Source: Hyaloscypha bicolor E
Lineage: Eukaryota; Ascomycota; Leotiomycetes; Helotiales; Hyaloscyphaceae
Length of the DNA stretch: 64,000 nucleotides
Direction: 5' to 3'
Assembly (NCBI RefSeq): GCF_002865645.1
Contig: NW_020194555.1
Span: 558,001 to 622,000 of the forward strand
Shown here: positions 33,856 to 44,385 of the stretch, one piece after another
Layout of the letters: each line of letters opens with the position of its first letter
Position numbering within the stretch: the first letter of the stretch is position 1
Notes under the pieces: model-generated
Database searches by the model: none
The model's input: only the letters and a program-made list of their open reading frames with translations
Told to the model about the DNA's origin: nothing
Translations under genes and position numbers: made by a program

Positions 33856-35984
33856 ATGTTTGCAGCAGCGCGAAAAGCGGCCAAGGATCTCATATCGAGT
33901 CTTCCTATCAATGCTGAAGACAACTTGAACCTCCCATCGCAATGTAAACTCATTCTCCGTCTGACAGGGAACTGCTCACGTGCCTAGGCTTGCCTGAAAA
34001 ATATTCCCTCTTGCAGTTGTACGAAAGGTTAGCCTTTGACAATGAAAAGTGGAGTAAAGAGGCGAGCTCTAATTTTTTTTGAGAATATACTGTCAAACAA
34101 ACAAATGCTGACATTCCGGTCTAGGACAAGCTGGCAAACGTCCTCATCCTCACATCCAGCCTAAGCTCGTTGAGCCGACTCACCAGGTCATCGTCAGACG
34201 CAGCATCCATTAGCAACCTCTCCTTTTGGATCTCAAAAGCCATCCTCCCAGATGGAACGTTTGTCCTCAATAAAGATGGAGACCTGAGTTCGCCCTTTCT
34301 CATGCGCCTTCTCACTCAAGCCAAGCAAAGCTAAGACAGCCCAGCCCTCTCCTCGGAGCAAAGAATACACTCCGGCTTCCTCGCCAAACAAATCGGCACT
34401 CTGGGCCTGCGCTCTCTCAACCTCTTGTACACAGTCAACCCCTCGCCCGACTCCCAAACCCCGTCCTCAACAATAGACAATGGCATCCTCCTCTCAGTCC
34501 TCGCCTTCACAAGCAGCTCAGACCCTTGGACCACCACCCTCGCACGAACTCAAGCACACAGCTTCCTCTCCCAGCACACCTCACAAACGCGCTCCGCCTC
34601 CTTCCTCGTCACCTACCTCCTGCAATCCGTCATCCGTCCCTTATTCTCGAAATCCCGTCCCAGCACCGTGACTTCAAGTGGCAGGAAAGCGATGCCCAGC
34701 TCCCTACCACCGAAACACCACGATTTCACCACTGAACAGACAAGCAAGCCATGGAAATATGAGGCTCCGTATTCTCTTGCTCTTCTCGAATTTTGCGTCG
34801 AGAATGCTTCCGTATGTCCCCCACCCTTCCCATCCTTCCTAGTGCCCTACCAAACGTCTTACTGAAGCTGCAATGAATGACAGGAGGAGATCATAAAACA
34901 ACACTGGTCCCTCCTGGTACCACCCTTACTCACCCTCCTTGACGACAATTCGACCCACATCCGCTCTCGGGGCCTCGCCATTACCTCCTTATTCCTCCCC
35001 AAACTTCCTCACAAAATCCTCATCCAGTCTGGCCTGGACTCTGTATTTGAAGAAGCGATCATGCCGTCTTTAAGTTGGCTCCCAAGTCTCACGCCTCTGG
35101 GCGAGAGTCTCGAAATATTGCCTGCTGCTTATGGAGCTTTGTATGCTTTGTGTGATGCGCGGTATCCAGCCCCACAGACTCCCCCACACTCTCCTTCTCC
35201 GCTTCATGTCTCTTCGGCCTTCATTCCTATCTCAAACTCGAACGAGAAAGAGAAAGAGCAAGATGAGAAAGAGAGGACGAAGAAAGAGCGCCTGAAATTC
35301 TTTGACAAACTTATGAGACAGGGCATCTTCGCTGGCTGTTCCTATGCCTCATCATACCCTGATATCGTCTCCTACCTCATCGAAGAAATGGGTAATATAG
35401 TTGCCAGAATGGGTATTCGCTCCGTCAAGCATCTCAAAGACATCCTCCCCATCCTTTGCACCGCTCTCTGCGATCCATTCGGTGTGTCTCTTCCTCTTCA
35501 CCCATGCCATCCTTTCCCCGAGAAGGATAAAATCCACCCTGAAGCCACTCTTCAGTTCCAACTTTACCCATCAAACATGGAACGCTGATTGAGATTTCTA
35601 GCCACCTCACACGAGCATCTCCTTTCACAAACTGTCAACACGCTCCAAGTTGTTATCTTGAACTGCTGGCCGAGGATGCAAGAAGAGGGCCATAGGAATG
35701 AGATCGTTCGATCTCTCGTCGTGTGCTGGAAGGGTGTTTCTCAGGCAATACAGGAAGAGGGCGATAAGGCGGAGGAAGGAAAGCAGTGTGAAGACTGTGG
35801 AGAGGTAGACGGGAATACTCTGGGCAATGTGAGGAAACAGATTGCGGTGGCAGGACGATTACTGGTAAAGGCTGTTGAAGGGGAGGTCGATATGCAGACC
35901 ACACTTGCTCCTCTGCTTGCCGTTGATCAAGAGTTAGTGGAAGACGTTTTCGGCATCACTGGTGCCACGCGCAGTAAACAATAG
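33856..35984 (+). CDS. TTI2: Tti2-family protein (TELO2-interacting), 5' half uncertain
   Basis: The 3' half is clear: exons 34340-34811, 34884-35481 and 35602-35984 join in frame and encode helical-repeat sequence with LLTLLDDNSTHIRSRGLAIT, KFFDKLMRQGIFAGCSYASS and LKDILPILCTALCDPF, as in the Tti2 family, a cofactor of Tel2-Tti1 that matures PIKK kinases (ATM, ATR, TOR). Upstream, exon 1 (33856-33943) encoding MFAAARKAAKDLISSLP and an exon from 33988 (LPEKYSLLQLYERLAFD) look coding, as does 34129-34258 (LANVLILTSSLSSLSRL). They do not join cleanly: the junction near 34030-34128 needs a GC donor or loses frame, and a TAA at 34332-34334 must fall in an intron (34259-34339, donor GTTTGT). Either unusual introns or a damaged 5' part. 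Confidence 0.6.
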
Positions 35985-36059
35985 ATCTCATGTCGTAAAC
36001 CTCTTTCATAATTCGTGGTATCATGCCATCTAAACTCCATCCAATGGAGAGAGAAGAGT

Positions 36060-39000
36060 TCAGTCAATAGGCTGCTGCTTAAACAGACTCTTGCCCAACA
36101 ACCACTTCCTATACGCTTTATACCGCTTCTTCACACCATCCTCTTCCATAACCGTCAATGGATTCTCGGCCACGGTGAGGAAATCCCTGTACTCGGCTAG
36201 ATCCTCTTCCTTGATTCCTATCCCCCCTCCTACCCCCACCCCACCCTTCGCATCCCCTCCCAAGCCTGCATCTAAATCCATACCAGTGACGATCCCAATA
36301 TCTTTCCAACTCCCATTAACATACTCCAGATATTCGTTATTGATTTCCGTTGGTAGTTCAGTTGATACAACCAAAGGCAAAGTGAGTGGGTGGCTCACAT
36401 AACGCGAATAATCATCCTGCTCCTGAACACTCACAGACGGATTCAAGCTTTCATTAACAACCTGCGTAAACGTCCACTGCGCAGCCTTACTCTTATCCAA
36501 TGGCGTCAACTTCTCCTTCTGCTTCTTCTCCTCGCCTCCCACTCCACTTCCTTTCATAATGCCATGCACCTGCCCCTGCTCTGCTTTCTCCTTCTCCTGA
36601 ATAGGCTGCAACCATCTTTGAATACTTATACGTTTCGTGGTGACCGCGGTACCAGACTTGATGGAAAGCGAGTCGTCTTCGCCTGCTTCGGCAAGTTGCT
36701 GTTCTTCAGAGGGATCCACAATCGTTACGCCTTTCTTGGCTTTCTTCTTATCGGGCACGTCCTGGTCGGCTTCGGTGCGGACTTTGAAGGGGGAGAGGTC
36801 GTAGCGGCCTTCTTGCGTGGAGCGGAAGGGGATGTATCTCAGCGTTGAGTTCATTTTGCCCATGTATGAGAAGATCTTGAGAAGGGAGGAGACAGCGAGA
36901 GGTTTGTAGTATTCAAGCCAGTAATCGTCGAAGTACCCGAGTGGTTTGTTGGCTGTTACGCCGAGGGGGTCGACGTATTTGGGCAGCACACGTTTCTCGA
37001 GGAAGGAAGGAGTGTACCAATTTATATAGCTGCGTCGGACTTTGTTGGACCAGGCGCGCGGGTCGGCGTGGTGGAGGTAGTAGTCTGTTGCCAGGTCCCA
37101 GAGCATGGGCTGGCCTTGCGTGAAGATGTAGTTTCCGAGGAAGAGATTGTAGGCTTCTTGGCGTTGGCCGTCGAGGAAGGAGTTGTTGTAGTAGCGCTTG
37201 AAGGACTCGACCATGTCGCGGGAGTGGGAGGTCCATTGGTTGATCTTGCGGTATGTTTCCATTGTGTTGACGAGTTGAGAACCGCCGTATTGGACGGCAA
37301 TCGTGTCGCCGTGATCATGGTACATGTGTGTGAAGAGATTGACGGCGTCGGTATCGTAGGCGATTGAAGTGTCGCCAATTATTCCCAGTGCATGAAGTTG
37401 GTGGCCAAGTGCTCGTTTGCCGATAACAAATTGAGCGGCATTTGTTCTGTCGAGGCAATCGATACAATTTGTTCTTGCAATTCCATTTTGGACTCTCGGC
37501 ATGGTCGTTCTTCCATCTCCGTTTTGAAAAAAGCCAGTGGTGGTGACAACCTCCTCAGCGATGTTTTCAAGAGTGCCAATGACATCCTGATCTCGACTTT
37601 TCGAAGCACGACTCATATCCCATGCTTTGTGGATGATTTTTTTCTCTTTTGGAAGAAATTGATTGAGATAGTTGATCGCATTTGTAAACTCATGTAACAG
37701 TTTTGATTCTCTTGGTGTTCGTTCTCGTGATTTCACCAAGTTGAGGACATACACTGGAGCTCCATACCTCTCAAATAAGTTATCGAAGTGCAGAGCAGCA
37801 GCTCCATAAAATGGGTCGACCAGATTCAACTCGATCGGTGGCTTAGGGGTAACGCCAGTGTTATCCTGGGTCCAATACAGAGGAATACTGCCTCGGTGCT
37901 GGACGTATGATGTATAATTCGGGTTTGCGAACAGTTTCGGGCCTGGGGCATGGAAAGAGGTTGTGAGTACTTCTGAGACAATCTGCTCAGTTTCGACATC
38001 ATTTGCAACGTAACCTAGATCATTCGCACCACGCTTCAAGAAACGAGCACCTGCGAAGTATCTGGACCGTCTGGCAATGATCGTCAGGTATACGGTGCGT
38101 CCATAAATTGAGAGAGCCGCTTGATCAATATATCCGTGGATGACCGGCAAGCACCAGTCAAATGTATTCTTCAGGGCAGACTTAGCAGGTTGCAAAAGGT
38201 AGCTGTTCCATACGAACATCGAATTGTAATTCTGGTCATGTGGATATGGGCAACCTTGGGCGAGAGCAGCCCTCTCGGTCATGATATTATGTTGCAAAGT
38301 CCGTGTAATATCGTAAGAGTAGCTGAAGTAGAAAGACCGGGTCAAGTCCAGATTGTTGAGGATCCCTAGGAACCTAGCTTCCTCTGCATTTTTTGCATCT
38401 GATGTCTTGAACCGCGAGCTGGGTCCTGTGGTCAACGGAACGAGCTCTGTGCCATCCACCGAGTAAATAAAGTGTCCTCCAATCATAGCGACCTGACTCC
38501 TCTTCGTGATGACTAGCATATAATACGATCCAGTGAATCGAATAAAACCAAGCAGACCCCAAGTACTGCATCTCAACTTCATGCCACCCGTACTCTTGTT
38601 GCCATCGTCAATAGCATTCAGCAACTGGCTCATCTCCTTCTTGGTATAAACGATTTCGTCCTCCGAAATGGTCAAGTTCCCAGCATCTGCCTCTCGATCA
38701 ATCTTCAGGATCCGAAATTTCTTGTCCATGACATCTGCTCCAACGATATAATATCTGACTGCCGTCTCGTACAATGAAAACTTGTGCATCTTGCACACGC
38801 CCTGATCACCAACTTTCTCATATTCCGCACCCTTGTTCCTCTTCATATCCGAATTAGGACTCCTCGTCCTTTGGAACGGCCGCGCCGTACACTCATCGTC
38901 GTCCATATCGTTTCCAGTGGAAGGAGGACGTCTCGATCCCTCTGAACTCGGAGGATTGTGGTGGAGAGGTGGGAATTTCGGCAGGCTTTGGTCTTCTGTT

Positions 39001-39182
39001 TCCACATTCTTGCAGTCCATACTCAAAGGCGAGGTCATGGCAGATGTCGTCGTCGAGTCGTTCCCAATGGATGACCTGCCAGTTATGCTTGGGCTCTCGA
39101 AATGGATGTGCTGGCCGCCGGACGTGTCAATCGGGGCCGGTGACCGCCCACGGCGCGGGCTGCCATCTTGTTGTTCTGCCAT
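36060..39182 (-). CDS. FIG4: Fig4-type Sac-domain phosphoinositide phosphatase
   Basis: Single exon of 1040 residues from the ATG at 39182. The Sac catalytic motif C-x5-R-T is RTNCIDCLDRTNAAQF at about residues 566-580. N-terminal landmarks are KFSLYETAVRYYIVGADVMD and SGTGGMKLRC-like GGMKLRCSTWGLLGFIRFTG; the C-terminal part continues with LWDLATDYYLHHADPRAW, typical of Fig4 rather than Sac1, and there is no C-terminal membrane anchor. Fig4 dephosphorylates PI(3,5)P2 and works with Vac14 and Fab1 on the vacuole. Yeast Fig4 is shorter (about 880 aa); the extra length is in disordered ends. The start lies opposite a J-domain gene. Confidence 0.92.
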   Translation of the reverse strand: MAEQQDGSPRRGRSPAPIDTSGGQHIHFESPSITGRSSIGNDSTTTSAMTSPLSMDCKNVETEDQSLPKFPPLHHNPPSSEGSRRPPSTGNDMDDDECTARPFQRTRSPNSDMKRNKGAEYEKVGDQGVCKMHKFSLYETAVRYYIVGADVMDKKFRILKIDREADAGNLTISEDEIVYTKKEMSQLLNAIDDGNKSTGGMKLRCSTWGLLGFIRFTGSYYMLVITKRSQVAMIGGHFIYSVDGTELVPLTTGPSSRFKTSDAKNAEEARFLGILNNLDLTRSFYFSYSYDITRTLQHNIMTERAALAQGCPYPHDQNYNSMFVWNSYLLQPAKSALKNTFDWCLPVIHGYIDQAALSIYGRTVYLTIIARRSRYFAGARFLKRGANDLGYVANDVETEQIVSEVLTTSFHAPGPKLFANPNYTSYVQHRGSIPLYWTQDNTGVTPKPPIELNLVDPFYGAAALHFDNLFERYGAPVYVLNLVKSRERTPRESKLLHEFTNAINYLNQFLPKEKKIIHKAWDMSRASKSRDQDVIGTLENIAEEVVTTTGFFQNGDGRTTMPRVQNGIARTNCIDCLDRTNAAQFVIGKRALGHQLHALGIIGDTSIAYDTDAVNLFTHMYHDHGDTIAVQYGGSQLVNTMETYRKINQWTSHSRDMVESFKRYYNNSFLDGQRQEAYNLFLGNYIFTQGQPMLWDLATDYYLHHADPRAWSNKVRRSYINWYTPSFLEKRVLPKYVDPLGVTANKPLGYFDDYWLEYYKPLAVSSLLKIFSYMGKMNSTLRYIPFRSTQEGRYDLSPFKVRTEADQDVPDKKKAKKGVTIVDPSEEQQLAEAGEDDSLSIKSGTAVTTKRISIQRWLQPIQEKEKAEQGQVHGIMKGSGVGGEEKKQKEKLTPLDKSKAAQWTFTQVVNESLNPSVSVQEQDDYSRYVSHPLTLPLVVSTELPTEINNEYLEYVNGSWKDIGIVTGMDLDAGLGGDAKGGVGVGGGIGIKEEDLAEYRDFLTVAENPLTVMEEDGVKKRYKAYRKWLLGKSLFKQQPID

Positions 39183-39539
39183 GATGGCAAAGCACTGGAG
39201 GTTATCGCACTTTCATGCTCGGTGTCGTGAGATAGCTCCGAAGTGGTGAGCTTGGTCTTCGATGTGTTGACTTTCTCGATATCAACAAGGATCTCTAAAT
39301 GTGATGTCAGTTCGGATCAAGGTCTCCTAGGCTGACTAATAGCGTGGGGGACCCCTGTTTTCACGTGTCAAGGCCGCATTTCCTGGGAATTGGTCGCATG
39401 TGAAAACACCAGCGGCGCATTTTCGCCCCTTCACCTCCCACCGAGGGTCCTCCCACGCTCCTTATATTTGTATTATACCCTCACTATGTTCCTTTCTTCT
39501 CCTAGCACTTGCCCTTTCTAATGCCTCTATCGTATCGCC
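39183..39539. promoter_or_regulatory. Divergent promoter region of FIG4 and the J-domain gene
   Basis: 357 bp between start codons. A CACGTG box is at 39362-39367. No other element recognised. Confidence 0.4.
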
Positions 39540-40572
39540 ATGTCCGATGACGTGAATCAGACAGAGGGCTCCTTCATCGAACAGAAAGATGACATAATCC
39601 AAGGTGCGTGGGTTTCGTCTGACATGTGACATCAGATGAGAAGTACTGACAACACCACAGACGTTCTGGAAGAAGAAGATGTACGAACAATCCCAATCCT
39701 CCGTATGCGCAATCACAAGCTAATTTCGAATAGCTGTATAAAATTTTAGGCGCTGCGAGGAATGCTTCCGCAGCGGAATTGCGACGATGTTATCTCGAAA
39801 GATCAAAAATATGCCACCCAGATAAACCTCCTTTTCATCCATTGTCCACCAGGTCAGCCTCTATCGCCCACGCCTCCTCGATTCTCGCGACTAATTACCT
39901 CCCAGTGCCTTCCAGAGACTCGGCTTCGCGTTCGATATCCTCAAATCCCCCAGCACCCGACGAACCTATGACCGAGCTTCTAAACCCACCTCTTCCCAAT
40001 TACCAGACAAAACCACCTTCCTCGGCGGCGAACATACCTTCCGCAGCGCCGTCGAAGCCATCCTCCACGAGTTCATGACCGGAGATTTCGTGATCGTGCG
40101 ACGATGGCTAGAATCACTACACGCACAGTACCCCCACCTTGTCAGCGAAGAAGTAGTCATCAATGTCGAACGCTCGTTCATCCGAATACGCGAATTGGTA
40201 CTAACGACGAGGACATATGCGCTTTTGGTATACATTGAATTGGGGCGGATACATCGGGTGCAGAAACGGTTGATGGGCTTAGGATATTTTGATGTTGTGG
40301 GGAGGGCGAGACTTACAATTCATCTTGTGAGGGTTACCTTGGCGGTGCCGATGAGGGTTGATCGTGCCCTCAAGCAGAGAGAGGAGAAAGCCTGGAGAGC
40401 AAAATGCGCCGGTTTACAAGCTAGAGGCATCACGCCAACTGAAACCATGGGAAGAGCAGGGATTCTTAATGAGCGGATGAGCAAGGTTTTGGAGTTTATT
40501 GTTGGGGCTGCTGGGAAGGATGAAGGCGCCGATGAGGCGTGGAGTACAAAAATGGGTTCTGGAGTTTCGTGA
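39540..40572 (+). CDS. Fungal J-domain (DnaJ-like) protein
   Basis: Exons 39540-39603, 39661-39680, 39734-39852 and 39906-40572 give 289 residues; exon 2 is only 20 nt. The J domain starts in exon 3 with LYKILGAARNASAAELRRCY and contains the HPD tripeptide (KICHPDK), then continues over intron 3 with AFQRLGFAFDILKSPSTRRT. J domains stimulate Hsp70 ATPase. The rest (FMTGDFVIVRRWLESLHAQY and a basic helical region) has no domain I recognise; no zinc finger, signal peptide or membrane span is visible. The J-domain call depends on the intron model, which restores one continuous domain from three frames. Confidence 0.8.
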
Positions 40573-41084
40573 TTTAATGTCTTGGATTTCTTGCGTCGAT
40601 TTAGCGGCATTGCCCCCTGGCGTTTTGGTTCAATGACGATCTTTGGTCATGATATACCACGTCCTTTTTCCCCCGTTTATTGGAAAGTTTTGAAGAGATA
40701 AGTCAGAGCCAAGATCTTTTGCTGGCTTCTGTCAACAACTATTAGAGAACCCATCTGAATTTGAACTCGCACTAAAGTGCCAAGGAGTATATCTTCAGCG
40801 TTACAATTTTACTCCCTGCTTTCACAGCGAGCGGTATACTACGCGCCAAGCCCAAAGACCGTCCACCATGTCGTTAGACGACTTGCGCTTGCGCATTCTC
40901 ACATCATGTCAGAGCAGCTATGCAGACCTGATACAATATCATGAGGCAGTAAGTAGGCTCGAGAACTTTCTACATTTGAACCTTGTTCAATCTTCATCAT
41001 CTATCATGATTCGGCTTGCTTAACATACTTAGATGAGACCAAGCTGAAAGTCGAATAGTATTCATACATACAACTCGCTGTCCA
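40573..41084. other. Intergenic region with a possible very small gene
   Basis: A plus-strand frame from the ATG at 40868 encodes MSLDDLRLRILTSCQSSYAD and continues to about 50 codons, or to about 36 codons if a GTAGGC...TTAG intron is removed. It looks helical, but no family is recognised and codon evidence is too little. The rest is empty. Confidence 0.25.
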
Positions 41085-43900
41085 TCAACCGTACCTCGCA
41101 AGCCATTCCTTCGAGTTCTCTGTCCCTTCAGATCCATCATCAACACTCCTCTCCGATTTTGCCTCTCCCTCGTTTCTTTCCTTACCTGGCCCTGCAGCAG
41201 GAGGCGGTTCCAACCCAGTCTCATTAAACGCAAAATTAATCTGATCCCACCTCCAATGATTCGGCGGCGGCCTAACCACCATCTCCGCCAACCTCCTCCT
41301 CTCCCCCTCTGTCAAACTCTTCCCAAAAGCCGAGAAGTTCCCCCATCTTACCGTCTCCCTCTCCTCCACTTCCGTTCCCAACCTCTCAGCCTCTTTATCC
41401 AGCCGTTCATAGTGCGCATTTATGACATCCCAATTACCCAAATAATCAAGTTTATGACCGCATCGATGGCTCATCAGTTGATTCATATCAGCACCCGGCG
41501 CGCAGCACCCGCCAAAACAGTGGCCCAAATAGTTAATAATGCTGCTGAAGTCTTTTCTTCTTCTCGTCTGATCAATAATCCGCATAATCGACGGAATGAC
41601 CAGTTCATGAAACGCATTTTGTGCGCCATAAAACGCAGCCAGATACACATAATCCGCAAAGTACTCTCTCGGGATATAATAAATATCGGACCAGCCAATA
41701 CACCACTCATCTTTATTGAAGATGTAGCTCGTGTTTGCGGACGCGAGATCTACTTGTGCGGAAAGGAGGGGGTAGTGCCAGTTCCGGTCGGCATTGAGTC
41801 CGACCCAGCCGCCGAATTGGGCGCGTGAGGTGCCGCAGATGTATTGTGGTCCCCCGTAAGCTTGCGTGTATGCTATCCAGATTTTGGAGAAATCTTCGGT
41901 GGCGAAGGAGAGGGGATCGATCCAAGCATCGCTATTATTATCATTTGTCAGCATCCTCCTCCCATATCAAATCATTTTCAATATCGGCGGAACTTACAAA
42001 TGGAGAAACAACAACCCGGTAATCTCATTAGCAGAAGAGTTTGCCGGCTGATCCAATATAAACTGCATGGTTCTGGCTATCTGCACATAGTTCACCAGCG
42101 GATTCTGCCACGCGTCATGGGTCAGATTGTGCAGTTCCGAGTCTTTCTCATCGGGGAGAGGCATGCTGTAGTGTATGGTGTGGAAGAAAGGTTCGTATTT
42201 CTGTATCAACGGGATGCGGTCGGGCAGGTGGTGGTTCCATTTCATGAAGCCCAGTGTAGTGTTGAAGGGGGAATGGATGATGGATGTGTTTGGCGAGGTA
42301 GGTTTGGAAATGTGGTCTGAAAAAGATACGGTCTCAAGGAGGGTGATGATTAGGATTGTGGTTATTGTTGCGAAGGGGAGGATAATGAATTTTATTAACT
42401 GGTACTGCGGTTAGCAAGTGCTGTGGTAGAAGAAGTTTGAGGCGACTTGCTGGTATGCACGGGAAGTATTTTGAGATTCCTGCTCCAAAAGTCGACTTTG
42501 GAACCTCCTCATCTGGGCTCACCACCGCAGGAGAAGTGACGTATAGCCACGATGAGATGAAAACTATCAACCCTCCTGGAACCGCGAGCGGAGTCATTGA
42601 AGTCCCAGAGATTGCGGGGGAAAGGAAGAGAAGTATTCCTGTTGCAACCGCTGTAGCCAGACATTTGATCACGGCATCCGCATCTAGTGCGGTCAGAAAT
42701 CGAAACGGTGTACCAATAATGGCACAAAGAGAAAACTTACATTTATAAACAGCAGTAATTGCGAGTCCAATAAAGACGTTACTGAGTATGACAAGGTATG
42801 AAGGAAGGTTAGTATATCCAGCAAACAGACTTGGTTCTTCAGGCTTGACGATTCGGATGGTAGTATGGATCATGGCGTTGATGACAACGCCGAAAGCATA
42901 CAGCATCGTATTTTGCGCATGCAATGATGCAGAGTCACCCTTTAACAGAGACTGGTTGTATACTCCAGCAACTGAGCTGACGAAAACTTGGGCCAGTAAC
43001 ACAATGTATGTGGAGTATGGGTATGAGCTACCCACTTCTGGACGGTATTGCGTGGTAATGAGGCCACACAGCTAAAACAGATTTATTAGCAAAGGTGTAT
43101 CGAAAGATTTTTATCAACACCTACCTGTATCACGATTGCTACCCACTGGACTGTGGTGATTTTGCTTCGGAGTGCCGTAACCATGACGAATGCTGTGATG
43201 AAGATGACGCCAGATCTCGTCAGAGCAATGGTCCCAGGATCCGCAAGTTTGTACGAAACGAAGATCTATATAACCACATTAATTAGCTCGGCCTGTTGAA
43301 ATGGAGGTTGGCATTCATACAGTGTTGTTGATCAGGCAATACAGCAACGCCAAGTTGGCAAATCCGTATCTCGTCTCTACAGACACTTCACCGAGAGCCG
43401 CCACCCACGATACGAAAAGGTTCGTTTTAAGAACTGGAATATCGTGGCCGAGTTCGACATCCTCTCGCAATGTTTCTTGCGAAGCTTTCTCCTCCTCTTC
43501 TTCGATGCTTTTCAATCCAATCAACTCATCGGGCGAACTTGACCTCGGTGACGGGGCGACAGGAATCAAAAGCGCGTATCCAGGACCTGACTCTTCTGCA
43601 CGATTTCGAGACTGTTTCATACAATGTCGGAGTAGGAGTGATGCAGAGAGAATCATTTTCAGGAATTCGGATATGATGACCAAACCGGATGATGAGAATG
43701 TGTATTTCCCCCCTGTTTGAGAGGATTTCATGATAATCCCGATACCGACTTGCTACAATTCCTCTCAGTCAGCTCTGGTATTCAAAGTTCATTATAGCAA
43801 ACCGTGATCAACTTACAATGGCGACTAAACATAGTGCCGACAAGTACGCTGCACTCTGCAAGCCAATCTGCCATGATTCTGGGAATTGTGGAACCTGCAT
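41085..43900 (-). CDS. Nucleotide-sugar transporter fused to a lumenal glycosyltransferase-like domain
   Basis: Seven exons on the complement, 43900-43817, 43752-43321, 43265-43125, 43071-42741, 42683-42523, 42404-41998 and 41931-41085, keep frame for 800 residues. Residues 1-383 are a multi-span nucleotide-sugar transporter (TGGKYTFSSSGLVIISEFLK, NNTIFVSYKLADPGTIALTR, YADAVIKCLATAVATGILLF). Exon 6 starts with a further membrane span (KFIILPFATITTILIITLL) and leads to a soluble domain with LFLHFDAWIDPLSF, DEWCIGWSDIYYIP and MSHRCGHKLDYLGN, which looks like a type II Golgi glycosyltransferase domain but is not a family I can name. Exon 6 has no start codon of its own: a stop within the branch point and the acceptor GCTAACCGCAG precede it, so fusion is favoured. 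The alternative is a transporter ending at 42334 plus a separate gene. An in-frame upstream ATG at 43993 would add 31 residues. Confidence 0.7.
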
Positions 43901-44385
43901 CTTTGTTGGGGAACCACACGCTGGACTATGAACAATTGAAGGTGGGAATACGTTCTCAAGAATAGAATGAAGAAAAACTGAGTCTTCCAACATGAGTGGG
44001 CTCGGTGGCGCATTAATAGGAATGTGTTTGTCTCGAGAGGATCAGCATCTAGAATTTGATTGGAGCCCTGGCAACGGCATACTTGCCGAATGGCTTGCAA
44101 GTATCACGCCTCGTTAGTGTCGATACTGTAATTGGTTCAATGTTGTGATACTGAAGTAACCCCTTCTTCTACTTCCCCCTTTCGCCAGAGCTTAAGCGCC
44201 GCCAGGGACTGATTCCGCATACCCCTTACTTCTGCCATTTCCAGCACAAGAAAGGGCACTTGTAGACGATATCCCTCCCTTCCAGACAATTCTCTGTGCT
44301 TCAGCTCTACTAAGAAATACTTTATGATATCGCCTTCCAATCCAAATCTCTACTGTAATTACTCACGCATTTTCCACAATCTAAC
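43901..44385. promoter_or_regulatory. Divergent promoter of the transporter-transferase and kinase-nucleotidyltransferase genes
   Basis: 485 bp separate the two start codons (392 bp if the upstream ATG at 43993 is used). No coding frame beyond that extension is convincing. A shared promoter would allow co-expression of two genes of the proposed pathway. Confidence 0.4.

Noticed and set aside
36390..36848. 152-codon frame opposite FIG4
   Set aside because: Antisense shadow of a long conserved coding exon with clear Sac-domain motifs.
42334..42522. Alternative C-terminus of the transporter ending at 42334
   Set aside because: Kept only as an alternative: a good donor (GTGAGC at 42522) and acceptor (GCAG before 42404) keep frame into an exon that otherwise lacks a start.
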